This document shows positions 35,447-43,917 of a stretch of DNA of 64,000 nt, piece by piece. Within the stretch, counting starts at the first letter, position 1. Every line of letters begins with the position of its first letter. The notes beneath the pieces are model-generated. The model ran no database searches and was not told the DNA's origin. It saw only the letters and a list, made by a program, of their open reading frames with translations. The position numbers were made by a program, and so were the translations under genes. The stretch comes from Phycicoccus sp. Soil802 (GTDB taxonomy: Bacteria; Actinomycetota; Actinomycetes; Actinomycetales; Dermatophilaceae). Location: assembly GCF_001429605.1 (NCBI RefSeq), contig NZ_LMSS01000002.1, positions 228,618-292,617 on the forward strand, read 5' to 3'.

Positions 35447-35491
35447 TGGAGCCGGTGACGAGAATCGAACTCGCGTGTCCAGCTTGGGAAT
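35447..35491 (-). tRNA. 3' half of tRNA-Gly(CCC), putative attachment site
   Basis: On the minus strand the sequence reads from an anticodon loop TTCCCAA, stem GCTGG, T-arm GCGAG-TTCGATT-CTCGT, acceptor strand CACCGGC, discriminator T and encoded CCA. The 5' half (D-arm and acceptor 5' strand) is absent: the sequence beyond 35491 does not pair. A tRNA truncated in its anticodon loop is the classic duplicate left by tyrosine-recombinase integration. The intact tRNA should lie at the far end of the element. Confidence 0.8.
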
Positions 35492-36020
35492 CTAGTCGGA
35501 TGACGCGACTGTGCCTGTTGCACGCTGACAGAGGCTCTCCGTTCCTGCCCCATGAGTACCCCTTTCGCCCGCTTGATGTTGCCCACCTGTGGCCCGACGG
35601 TGTCCGGATCTCTAGGCCAGCCTTGGCTTTGGCCTCGGGGTCGAGGAGGAGCTACCCAGCCGGGCCGCGGTGTTGGAAGGAGCGGGTCGTCTCGACGGTC
35701 GTCCCACTATGGCAATTGAGTGCGGGCATCGGACACGTGGCTTCCGGTGGCGGCTTGTGGTGCTCGTGACTTCGGACTTCGTCCGTCAGGCCCGGTCTCG
35801 CCAAGCGTCCAAATTGGCCAGCAAGTAGCTCGGTAGGCGCCATCTGGCCTCCCGATGCGGGAGCAACGTCCATCAGACCGCACTTGTGTCAGTTGGCAGG
35901 CCGTCATCCAGCCGTGGTGCATCAAGTGCGGGAGTAGTGCATTTGTTGTAGGTCAGCCCCGACGACGTGCGCCAACCTTGATCGAGTCCTGTTGAGGTTA
36001 ACAAGCACCTTGGAGGTCCA
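35492..36020. other. Gene-poor left end of the element
   Basis: About 530 bases between the tRNA fragment and the first island gene. Composition is mixed and no open frame has a family-like product. The last bases hold a clear ribosome site (TTGGAGG) for the gene at 36021. The other 180 bases on the chromosome side of the fragment (35263-35446) also show no gene. Confidence 0.5.
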
Positions 36021-38633
36021 ATGCCCGCCTTGTCGCAGTCCACACGGAGTCACTATCAAGCGTGCTACACGCCCGTAAGACTGGGCGGCGAGGTGACAGC
36101 GACTCACCGTGTACTCGAGACAGCGCACTTCATTCGCCAAATGAACATGACCGACCAGGAGCTGGCTGACCTACTGCCGGTCCCCGCGAGCGGCCTGCTG
36201 GCCCCCGGAGGCCACGTCGTGGGCGGCGTTGGGGGTCCTCATCTCATGGCAGAGGCAGTCCTTGGTCTTCGAGAAGGTACCCAGCACCCCCCGGGCCTGC
36301 GGAGTTTGTTGGTCTGGGACAAGGAGGCTCTTCTGCATTTAGCACAAAGGCTCCTTGAGCACCGGAAAAACCGCGCGCCGGTGCTTGTAGAAAAGGACCA
36401 TGATGAAACTCAAGATCGTATTGCGGACACGCCCTCTGGACCAGTAGCGAGATCAACCGAGACAGGGGATGCCGAGGCTCTCATGCTTGGGTCCGCCATC
36501 GCCAATTTCGAACGCCGTCTGAGAGTCGAGCCGGTCGGATACATTCACCTCGAACGAATTGACTTCATTCCTCTGGAAATCCTTGACGGAGAGCATATCC
36601 ACTCAGTTCCTCTCGCCCCATATGAGGATATCACCTTAGTGCATCGAGAGTGGTCCAACTCCTCAACCGAATTTACACAAAGCGATACGCGCTCAGTGGA
36701 TGAATCCGAGGAGCAAGCCGTTGTAGAGAAGAGCGACATAGAACAAGCAAGCAGCAACCAAAAGACGCACACCGAAAACCTGGGCGCGGGCGTCACCGCG
36801 ACGGGAACATTCGGACCTGTCCGCTTGTCGGCGCATGCAAACCTAGATGTCTCATCGTCGTCTACTTCGAGTAGTCAAGCAAGCGTCAGAGAAAGCTCTG
36901 AAGTCACCAAGAAGGCGAGTCGTAGGGTCACGGAGGAGCACAAAGTTACCTTTCGGACCACAGCCGGTGAGGGAATCGAGGACGAGGCCACAAAGAAGTT
37001 CAAGAACCCGTCGGCCAAGCCAATGCGGATCGACTACGCACAGTTGGTGCGGCGTTGGGAAGCCCGCCTTTGTCGGTACGACGTGAGGCTGACATATGAC
37101 ATAGTTATCCCGAATCCGGGCGGGGACATTTTGGCCAAAGTCCTGAAGCGTCAAGAACTCGAAAATTCGCTCTCAGTGTCATTTGGCGATCCGAATACGC
37201 AACTCGAGTGGGCACGCTTCACTCTGACTCCCAGCGAAATCACCAGAGAAAGTTACCATTCGATAGCGAGCAAGTATGGCGCGACGGTTCCAAGTCCACC
37301 CCCACAAACGGTACCAATTCATGGGTCTGACAACCATCAGTTCAGATCCGTAGAGGAATCGAAGGGAGGAGGAACCTTCGCAGTGGAGGTCGATGTTGAA
37401 GAAGACTACGCGATCTCCTCAGCTGAATTGCAGGTCAACGCTTTCGGATTCCCCGGCGAGGCCTCCGCGTGGGGAGCGCACAATGGCCTATATCCAGTTG
37501 ATCTGGCCGGCCTTGGCAACTGGACGCCGCAGCCAAATCTTGTCGGCCTGCGGGGGAAACTCTCCATCCCTTATGGCGCTAGATGGGCCAGCGCCATCTC
37601 TGCCCAGGTCCGCGGCGTGGCAACTCTGGATAATGGACGCTTTGTTTCGTGGCAACAGAGCGCTTGGAAGGCCATTTACGAAGTCGCGGAACGGCGATAT
37701 CAGTTGCAGCGCGCCTCAATCGCTGAGCGGTTGCGGAGTCTCACAGGAGAATTATCGGAAGAAAACCCTGCAGGACTTCGCAAACTGGAGCGTGAAGAAG
37801 TCATGAAGAATGCGAAGCGATGGCTTCTCGGACCGGACTTTACCTTTACCGAAAAGGGTGCACCAGAGTCATACTATAGCGATAACGGGTCAGTGATTAG
37901 CGAAACCGCATGGGTAGGATATATGGCCCACGGCGAGACGATCAAGTTTCTCAACCATGCTATTGAATGGGAGAGCATGCTGTACTTCCTATATCCATAC
38001 TACTGGGGGTCGGCAGGAAGTTGGCAACAGCGTCTTGGCATCGAGCACCCAGACTTCCGCCACCTCGCGTTCTTGAGGTCCGGGGCCGCGAGAGTAGTTT
38101 TGCCGATCGCTTCCGGCTATGAGCGTGACTTCATGAGTTACGTAGAGACCGGGGATATTGGAAACTCACATCCATACGTGACTATTGCTGAGGAGATGGA
38201 GAGATACGCGAAAACCAACTATCCGGGGGCCACATCCGCCAATCCGACGCCCGAGCCGCGTCCCCTACTGACCTTCCGCCAGAAGAAGGCTTGGGACGAA
38301 ATTCAGGCTTGGATGGTTCTTATAGAGGGGTTCAAGGCGCAGAATGGCCGATACCCAAATACGGGGGAGGGTCTAGCTGCCGCGATGCCACTGACGCACG
38401 TCGGCCCATCTCTGGTGGATCCTTGGGGTGATCGCTACGCCTATGAATGCCCCGGTCGCGAGGGTGACTACGACCTGAGTTCCGCCGGCGGTCCTCGCGG
38501 ATCTGACGCGCATCCCTCGGAGGGATTGGCGATCACGAATTGGGCGACCGCATCCATGGTTGGCAGATGGTATGAGCACACGCCAACTAGCTCATTGACC
38601 ATCAAAGTTGCGACCGGGTTGCCCGTTGCCTAG
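36021..38633 (+). CDS. Large unknown protein with a C-terminal GspG-like domain
   Basis: 870 residues, no signal peptide and no membrane helix. The middle (about 200-390) has the pattern VHREWSNSSTEF, a Ser-rich beta-like segment GVTATGTFGPVRLSAH, and RRWEARLCRYDVRLTYDIVIPNPG. Around 640-700 lies WESMLYFLYPYYWG with LRSGAARVVLPI. I recall similar segments in large uncharacterised bacterial proteins but cannot name the family. Residues 755-840 resemble the globular domain of type II secretion major pseudopilin GspG: FKAQNGRYPNTGEGL, DPWGDRYAYECPG, GDYDLSSAG, ITNW. The pilin N-terminal helix is absent. GC is low. Ribosome site TTGGAGG supports the ATG. It probably forms a unit with the next two genes. 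Confidence 0.7.
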   Translation: MPALSQSTRSHYQACYTPVRLGGEVTATHRVLETAHFIRQMNMTDQELADLLPVPASGLLAPGGHVVGGVGGPHLMAEAVLGLREGTQHPPGLRSLLVWDKEALLHLAQRLLEHRKNRAPVLVEKDHDETQDRIADTPSGPVARSTETGDAEALMLGSAIANFERRLRVEPVGYIHLERIDFIPLEILDGEHIHSVPLAPYEDITLVHREWSNSSTEFTQSDTRSVDESEEQAVVEKSDIEQASSNQKTHTENLGAGVTATGTFGPVRLSAHANLDVSSSSTSSSQASVRESSEVTKKASRRVTEEHKVTFRTTAGEGIEDEATKKFKNPSAKPMRIDYAQLVRRWEARLCRYDVRLTYDIVIPNPGGDILAKVLKRQELENSLSVSFGDPNTQLEWARFTLTPSEITRESYHSIASKYGATVPSPPPQTVPIHGSDNHQFRSVEESKGGGTFAVEVDVEEDYAISSAELQVNAFGFPGEASAWGAHNGLYPVDLAGLGNWTPQPNLVGLRGKLSIPYGARWASAISAQVRGVATLDNGRFVSWQQSAWKAIYEVAERRYQLQRASIAERLRSLTGELSEENPAGLRKLEREEVMKNAKRWLLGPDFTFTEKGAPESYYSDNGSVISETAWVGYMAHGETIKFLNHAIEWESMLYFLYPYYWGSAGSWQQRLGIEHPDFRHLAFLRSGAARVVLPIASGYERDFMSYVETGDIGNSHPYVTIAEEMERYAKTNYPGATSANPTPEPRPLLTFRQKKAWDEIQAWMVLIEGFKAQNGRYPNTGEGLAAAMPLTHVGPSLVDPWGDRYAYECPGREGDYDLSSAGGPRGSDAHPSEGLAITNWATASMVGRWYEHTPTSSLTIKVATGLPVA

Positions 38634-38681
38634 CCGTGAGCGAACGTTGTCCTTTTCGAAGAATCCAGTGAGGAGTCAGAA

Positions 38682-39320
38682 ATGAGCAATTCTCAGTGGC
38701 TTGGGGAGCCCTACCCACCGGACCTGTTGAAGACGGTTCTACGAGACCAGTGCGTACAACTCCGTCTCCAGGAGAGTCCTGAGGACGAACAGGAATCTGA
38801 ACACAGCCGCCTGGGAACGATGACACCGCAGAGTCTGCAGGTAATTACTGCCGGCGCTAGCCAGTTCTCTAAATGGTGGGTTGGGTTGGTGGGTGGCGGT
38901 CTTGGTGCAGGTGCCCTGGTGCAAGGTGTCGTGGGTATGGGCTGGGAACCTCTCGGCCTTGATGCCCCGGGGGCTACTCAGCAGGCAGTAATCACCGCAT
39001 CCGCAGCGTTTTTGGCATCTGCAATCGCATTCGCGATCGCCATAATGGTGAGGGGTGATGTGTCAAGCCGAGCTGTTGCTTCCGCGGCCCAATACCAAGC
39101 TCGTGCTCAGGTTGTGACGAGTTTGGTGGGAGCATTTGCGTACCCCCAGCCCGCTCCTCGAGCGCATTATCTCTTGACCACCGACCAGGGGGAGAAGTTT
39201 GTCGTCAGTACGTTCACGTGGGATGACGGTCTCTATGCTGTTGTCGACGGCAACAAGCGGGTGCCGTATGAGGCCTTCAGTCATTTGGTGGCCCTGCCGC
39301 TGTCCGCTGAGCGACAATAG
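38682..39320 (+). CDS. Unknown two-helix membrane protein
   Basis: A 212-residue protein. Residues 60-85 and about 100-122 (VITASAAFLASAIAFAIAIMV) form two membrane segments. The N-terminal 55 residues are hydrophilic, and the C-terminal 75 form a small soluble domain with strands HYLLTTDQGEKFVVSTFTWDDGLYAVVDG. ATG follows GAGGAG. It lies 48 bases after the 870-residue gene and 40 before the next, all on one strand. No family recognised. Confidence 0.6.
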   Translation: MSNSQWLGEPYPPDLLKTVLRDQCVQLRLQESPEDEQESEHSRLGTMTPQSLQVITAGASQFSKWWVGLVGGGLGAGALVQGVVGMGWEPLGLDAPGATQQAVITASAAFLASAIAFAIAIMVRGDVSSRAVASAAQYQARAQVVTSLVGAFAYPQPAPRAHYLLTTDQGEKFVVSTFTWDDGLYAVVDGNKRVPYEAFSHLVALPLSAERQ

Positions 39321-39360
39321 CGGATGGAGAGGACGCTGGTAGGCTGACGAGGGGGCATTC

Positions 39361-40872
39361 GTGACGGAAATGCCGGTGCAACGCACGCTGTTCGAGATGG
39401 CGCTTGAGACGCTGCTTAAGTCTCGCGGTAGCGGACTCCTGGGTCGTTTGGAAGCCGATGTGGCAGCTAGCGAGAATCAATGGAACTCCTTCTCTCCGGA
39501 GCCAATCGACTGGGCGGAACAGTTTACGATCTATCGCGACTTTAAAGCGGACAGCGCTCGAGCCATTTCGGGGAACAATGTCGCGACAAGCCTCAACCGA
39601 AGTTCCGCCATCCTTTCAGCGATTCGTGAGAGACTCACGGAGTTGGCGCAAAGCGCCGCCCCTCTTCGGGCGGGAGTTGTCGCAGATCTCTTGGTAGCGG
39701 CCCTGATCTCAGCGGACGTGACAAGATGGCAGGTTGCTCATTCACTTGCGATGGCGCAGCTTTACCGAGCGGACGTGCCTGGCCTCCTTCTGCTCCAGTC
39801 CTCTGACCGCCTCTACGCAAACGTCACAGATCCGCTCTTGAGGGCGTGCGAGTCAGCCGTTTCGGGAGGTGCGACTTCCGAACTGGCAGCCACTCTGCGC
39901 GGTCGTGCCGAGAAGATTAAGTATGAGGTGGATTTCTACAACGGCCTTGTTTCGAACGTCAGGCGGGGAGCGCTACTAAGCAAGACAGTCATTTTGGTCC
40001 TTGACACAGCCATTCAAGTAGTTCTCATTTACGAGCTCGCAACAACGTTGGCAAGGAATTTCCCTGGCCCACCAGCGGCCGGTGGAGGCTTGCTCGTCTC
40101 GGGCTCCGGCGTGCTTGCTGTCCAACGGGGGTTGGTGCTCGAGTGGTCGGCGGTGATGGAGGGCCTTACGGTGCTGGGTGGGCTGGGGATCCTTATCGCG
40201 ATGAGTTCACGAGAAGCCGCCGCGACAGCCGCAGGCCCCAAGAGCCCGTTGGGACAGGCCGAGCGAGAGGACAAGAGTCCGGGGATACCCAGTGGACCAC
40301 CCAGGCCGGCTCCGCCCAACCTGCTCGAAGGGCCAAACACGCCTGAAGCCTTAGCACGACATGCCGCGAAAGAGGAGGCCAGGTTTGCTGTTGAGCGGGC
40401 ATTCAGGCAGAAACTTCCCTTTTCAAGTCTTGATATCCGCTTGCGGCAGCGGTTTGGGCAATGGCTAATGGATCAGATCTATCCAATGGTCGTCCGCATC
40501 CAAAGTGGCCTTGGCGAGGTGTACTACTCGGGTCGTCTTGATAAGCAGTTCATTAACCGAATTCGCCGCCCTGGCAGCTCTGCCGTTTTCATCGAGCCGT
40601 GGGTGTCCGGACGTGGAATCGCCTCCACAAAGTCGGGTTTCGTCAGACTCGACTTGCTTCGGATCCGTTTCGGAACAGGCGTCCAGGGAGATTTTGCCGA
40701 GATAGTGGATATCGCGACGTCGTTTCGGCGGCCGCACCTAAGGGGCACTGGTGGCTACGTTCCCGTTGTAAATTCGACGCTGGGGCTGCGCGTCAAGGCT
40801 GCAAGCGATCTCGTTTTTGTCGAGGGCGACCGCGTGATTGGGAGCCTGATCGACTTCAGTGCCCTCCCGTAG
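39361..40872 (+). CDS. Unknown protein with a hydrophobic middle
   Basis: A 503-residue protein. The first 200 residues are helical and soluble. Two hydrophobic segments follow (TVILVLDTAIQVVLIYELA near 206-225 and a Gly-rich segment near 265-285). A Pro-rich linker (GIPSGPPRPAPPNLLEGPNTP) precedes a C-terminal domain, residues 350-503, that includes SGLGEVYYSGRLDKQFINRIRRPGSSAVFIEPW. The architecture (helical N-part, membrane-active centre, linker, distinct C-domain) resembles delivered effectors or pore formers, but this is inference. GTG at 39361 follows GAGGGGG; ATG at 39370 is possible. Confidence 0.55.
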   Translation: MTEMPVQRTLFEMALETLLKSRGSGLLGRLEADVAASENQWNSFSPEPIDWAEQFTIYRDFKADSARAISGNNVATSLNRSSAILSAIRERLTELAQSAAPLRAGVVADLLVAALISADVTRWQVAHSLAMAQLYRADVPGLLLLQSSDRLYANVTDPLLRACESAVSGGATSELAATLRGRAEKIKYEVDFYNGLVSNVRRGALLSKTVILVLDTAIQVVLIYELATTLARNFPGPPAAGGGLLVSGSGVLAVQRGLVLEWSAVMEGLTVLGGLGILIAMSSREAAATAAGPKSPLGQAEREDKSPGIPSGPPRPAPPNLLEGPNTPEALARHAAKEEARFAVERAFRQKLPFSSLDIRLRQRFGQWLMDQIYPMVVRIQSGLGEVYYSGRLDKQFINRIRRPGSSAVFIEPWVSGRGIASTKSGFVRLDLLRIRFGTGVQGDFAEIVDIATSFRRPHLRGTGGYVPVVNSTLGLRVKAASDLVFVEGDRVIGSLIDFSALP

Positions 40873-41153
40873 CGTGTGGCTACCCGTACCGACGGGCCAA
40901 AACGGTCACCGTCAGTTGGGAGCGATGCACCTTGTCATCACCGTTCCATCGTATCGCGCGCGTGTCTGCTGTTGGTCTGACCCGAAAAACTGGTATCGAC
41001 CTGCCTGAGAGAAATTCCGCGAACGGGGCTGCGCTTTTGCATGAGAACCGTCCTACTATCCCTGCCGGCAGCGTGTGTCAGTTGGCGTCCCGCTCGCTCC
41101 TCGATGGCAGTGCCCCAAGTGACATCTAGGTGGGTGCCTCGTACCTTGGCGTC

Positions 41154-41588
41154 ATGGCGGTGCGGTGGGTGGCAACTCCGGCAGGAGCCCACCTTGCCGG
41201 GCGGCGGAAAACGAACACGGCGCCTGAGGTTCTTCTTCGTCGCGCCGTCCATGCTGCCGGGGGTCGCTTCCGTCTACATCCGCGGCTGGCCAAGGGGTGC
41301 ACGCCTGACTTCGTGCTTCCGGGCCGGAAAGTCGCGGTCTTTGTCGACGGGTGCTTCTGGCACGGTTGTCCCAAGCACGGCCGCACGAAGGCATGGACCG
41401 GCCCCAACGCAGAGCTCTGGGAGCAGAAGATGCTGCGCAATGCGGAGCGCGACCGGCGGTCAAGTCTGCTTGCGGAAGAGCAGGGTTGGCGCGTCATCCG
41501 GGCATGGGAGTGTGAGGTCCTTCGTGACCCACATGAAGTTGCGTCGAGGATCCTCGCGTCCGCAGGTCCTGCCAAACCGGCGAGCTGA
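41154..41588 (+). CDS. vsr: Very short patch repair endonuclease
   Basis: A 144-residue Vsr nuclease that nicks at T:G mismatches arising from deamination of 5-methylcytosine. The family blocks RRKTNTAPEVLLRRAVHAAG, CTPDFVLPGRKVAVFVDGCFWHGCPKHG and AEEQGWRVIRAWECEV are clear; the Asp of PDF and the CFWHGCPxH zinc residues are kept. ATG at 41154 (MAVRWVATPAG) is chosen over GTG 41130. It sits 0.8 kb before a C5-methyltransferase, as expected for a Dcm-type R-M locus. The 280 bases before it show no gene. Confidence 0.87.
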   Translation: MAVRWVATPAGAHLAGRRKTNTAPEVLLRRAVHAAGGRFRLHPRLAKGCTPDFVLPGRKVAVFVDGCFWHGCPKHGRTKAWTGPNAELWEQKMLRNAERDRRSSLLAEEQGWRVIRAWECEVLRDPHEVASRILASAGPAKPAS

Positions 41589-41700
41589 GGCAAACAATCT
41601 CCATGGGCCAAAGGGGGATGGCGTCCTGACTTGCCATCCGACATTGAATCGTTCTGCAAGGCTCGCCAGCATCCGCGCGTCCCGCCAGGAAGGTGCTCTC

Positions 41701-42300
41701 GTGATTCCGACTTTCGAGGTTGTCCCCTCGCAGCCAGTCAACCCGGAACAACTCATCGGCTCTTTGACAGTCCAGGAGTGGGAAGAAGGGTGGGATGGGA
41801 ACCGGGCGTACGGCTGCATCTGCCGTTACGACTGGGACGAGGCCAACGACCAGCTGCGCTATGAATCAATTGTGCTGCGCCAGGCCGACGCCGGTTCGTC
41901 GAAGCACGAAGAGTTCGAAGCGTTTCTCGAGGAACTAGACGTGCCACACGAGTACTTCACCGCCATGGATGTCGGAGTCGCAGGCTTGGTCCTGGCGCTG
42001 ACATGCGCCGGCCTTCGGACGAGCAGCTCGTGCAGGGGACACGTCCGTGACGGCCAGCCCGCTGTTCGCGCAGCGGCAACGCCCGCGCATGTCGCTTACC
42101 TGCAACCATTGGCCCTGGAGAGTGGCTGCACGGTAGTCCCTGAGAACGGACAGATCGTCATCCTTGCGCCGGATGTGCTGCGCCTTGTCGCACTGGGAAA
42201 GGCGATCGTCGACGATCGAGCGGTCGCAGGAGAGCTCGGCTACCTGGAGGTCACTGGTGATCTCGAGGACGACCAGTACTACAAACAGGAGTCTCCCTAA
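41701..42300 (+). CDS. Unknown protein in the R-M locus
   Basis: A 199-residue acidic protein starting at GTG 41701. The segment ALTCAGLRTSSSCRGHVRD has a TxxSCxGH pattern seen in several small proteins of unknown function (TYW3-like and phage proteins show similar short motifs). The rest has no recognised domain. Codon usage and the position between vsr and the methyltransferase suggest it belongs to the locus. The longer open frame to 41041 overlaps vsr and is not coding. Confidence 0.55.
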   Translation: MIPTFEVVPSQPVNPEQLIGSLTVQEWEEGWDGNRAYGCICRYDWDEANDQLRYESIVLRQADAGSSKHEEFEAFLEELDVPHEYFTAMDVGVAGLVLALTCAGLRTSSSCRGHVRDGQPAVRAAATPAHVAYLQPLALESGCTVVPENGQIVILAPDVLRLVALGKAIVDDRAVAGELGYLEVTGDLEDDQYYKQESP

Positions 42301-42409
42301 GGCGCCGCCGAACAGCGAACTTGAGGGACGCCGATCGCCCAACGAAGCTAAACCGCCCAGCCAGACATGCTCTAGAGGGAGCTCGAACATTAGCTCGAGC
42401 TGAGTTACC

Positions 42410-43876
42410 ATGGGCAGCGTGACGCCCCCAGCCTTCCGCTTCATTGACCTCTTCGCAGGAATTGGCGGCTTTCACGCCGCGCTCAAGGCGATGGGCGGAG
42501 AGTGCGTCTATGCCGTCGAGATTGACCCCCTGGCACGCAAGGTCTACGAGTCCAACTGGGGCCACTCGGCCCTAGGTGCCAATGACCGGGGCGACATTAC
42601 GCTTGATGCGGATGCCGACCGTGGTGTCATGGAAGTGCCCGAGCACGATGTGCTCTGTGCCGGGTTTCCGTGTCAGCCCTTCTCCAAGTCCGGCGCCCAG
42701 CGTGGCATGGACGAAGCAAGGGGCACGCTCTTCTTCAACATCGCCAGCATCATCAAGGCCCGTCATCCCCTGATCGTGATCCTTGAGAACGTCCGCAACC
42801 TCATAGGGCCAAAGCACCAACACGAGTGGGACGTAATCATCGAGACACTGCAGGACGAGGGCTACCACGTCAGTAACCAGGCCGCCGTATTCTCGCCCCA
42901 CCTACTTCCGCCTCATCTTGGTGGCGTGCCTCAGGTCCGCGAACGCGTCTTCATCACAGCAACGCTCGCTCCAGACCTAGTGGCCCGTGACATCGAGTTC
43001 GGCGGGCCCGGCCCCGTGGCGACCATGACCGACCGCTTCCCGAGCGCAGAGGGAGCCACGGGCCTCTTCGACCCCAAGAAGGACTGGCACCTCGAGGGTC
43101 TCCTCGACGACTCACACAACATCCCCGGGTGTGACCTGACGGATGCGGAGACGCATTGGATCAATGCCTGGGAAGAGTTCGTGCAGATCATGAGGCCCCT
43201 CATGAACGACCGCCATCTCCCAGGGCATCCAATCTGGGCCGATGCGTGGCTGGACTTTCCAGAGATGAAGCGGATCGACTGGCAGGCCCGCAAGATCCGC
43301 GTACCCCGCAGGGTGTCACGGCCCGTCGTGGATTCTGACCTTCCTGACTGGAAGCAGAGCCATCTGCGCAAGAACCACGACATGTTCGCCCGGCACTTCG
43401 CCGCCATCATCCCTTGGGCACACCGATGGGGAATCTACTCGGAGGCCTTCCCAGCGTCGCGGCGCAAGCTGGAATGGCAGGCCCAGGAGACCAAGTCGCT
43501 CTGGCACACCGTGATGCACTTCCGCCCTTCCGGCATCCGGGCAAAGAAGGCGACCTACTTGCCGGCGCTGGTGGCGATCACCCAAACCTCAATCGTGGGC
43601 CCGCGAGAGCGACGGCTGTCCCCCCGCGAGACTGCGCGTTTGCAGGGACTTCCGGACTCCTTCATCTTCCCCGGTCAGTCGGCCGCAGCGACGTACAAGC
43701 AAATGGGTAACGGGGTCAACGTCGGTGCCGTGTGGCACATCTTCCGTGCCCACGTCGATCGCGACGCCAATATCCTCCGCCGAACCGCTCGAGGGCGCGC
43801 CATCGTCGCAGCAGTCGAGAAGGCACCTTTGCGGCCGAACGAGATACTGGCAAAACACCAGCCAGCCCATTCGTAG
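42410..43876 (+). CDS. DNA (cytosine-5-)-methyltransferase
   Basis: A 488-residue C5-MTase. Motif I is FIDLFAGIGGFHAAL, motif IV GFPCQPFSKSG (catalytic Cys about residue 87), motif VI ENVRNL, motif VIII QVRERVFI, and motif X is near GNGVNVGA. The target-recognition region between VIII and IX is about 200 residues. It protects host DNA from the adjacent candidate endonuclease and creates the 5-methylcytosine that Vsr repairs. ATG at 42410 starts MGSVTPPAFRFIDLF. Confidence 0.92.
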   Translation: MGSVTPPAFRFIDLFAGIGGFHAALKAMGGECVYAVEIDPLARKVYESNWGHSALGANDRGDITLDADADRGVMEVPEHDVLCAGFPCQPFSKSGAQRGMDEARGTLFFNIASIIKARHPLIVILENVRNLIGPKHQHEWDVIIETLQDEGYHVSNQAAVFSPHLLPPHLGGVPQVRERVFITATLAPDLVARDIEFGGPGPVATMTDRFPSAEGATGLFDPKKDWHLEGLLDDSHNIPGCDLTDAETHWINAWEEFVQIMRPLMNDRHLPGHPIWADAWLDFPEMKRIDWQARKIRVPRRVSRPVVDSDLPDWKQSHLRKNHDMFARHFAAIIPWAHRWGIYSEAFPASRRKLEWQAQETKSLWHTVMHFRPSGIRAKKATYLPALVAITQTSIVGPRERRLSPRETARLQGLPDSFIFPGQSAAATYKQMGNGVNVGAVWHIFRAHVDRDANILRRTARGRAIVAAVEKAPLRPNEILAKHQPAHS

Positions 43877-43917
43877 ATTCCCGAGCAATTGCGCTTCCTG
43901 ACGGCTAGCCTGCCCCA

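Noticed and set aside
35434-35769. Apparent small protein starting MLPCVEPVTRIELACPAWES
   Set aside because: This is the translated complement of the tRNA fragment, a well-known spurious ORF pattern, with no support beyond it.
36021-40872. Type II secretion operon
   Set aside because: No GspD/E/F or prepilin peptidase is present, and the GspG-like domain lacks the prepilin helix.
41041-41700. Long open frame through the Vsr gene leading into the 199-residue protein
   Set aside because: It overlaps vsr in another frame and its product has no family features there; the protein-like sequence starts only at GTG 41701.
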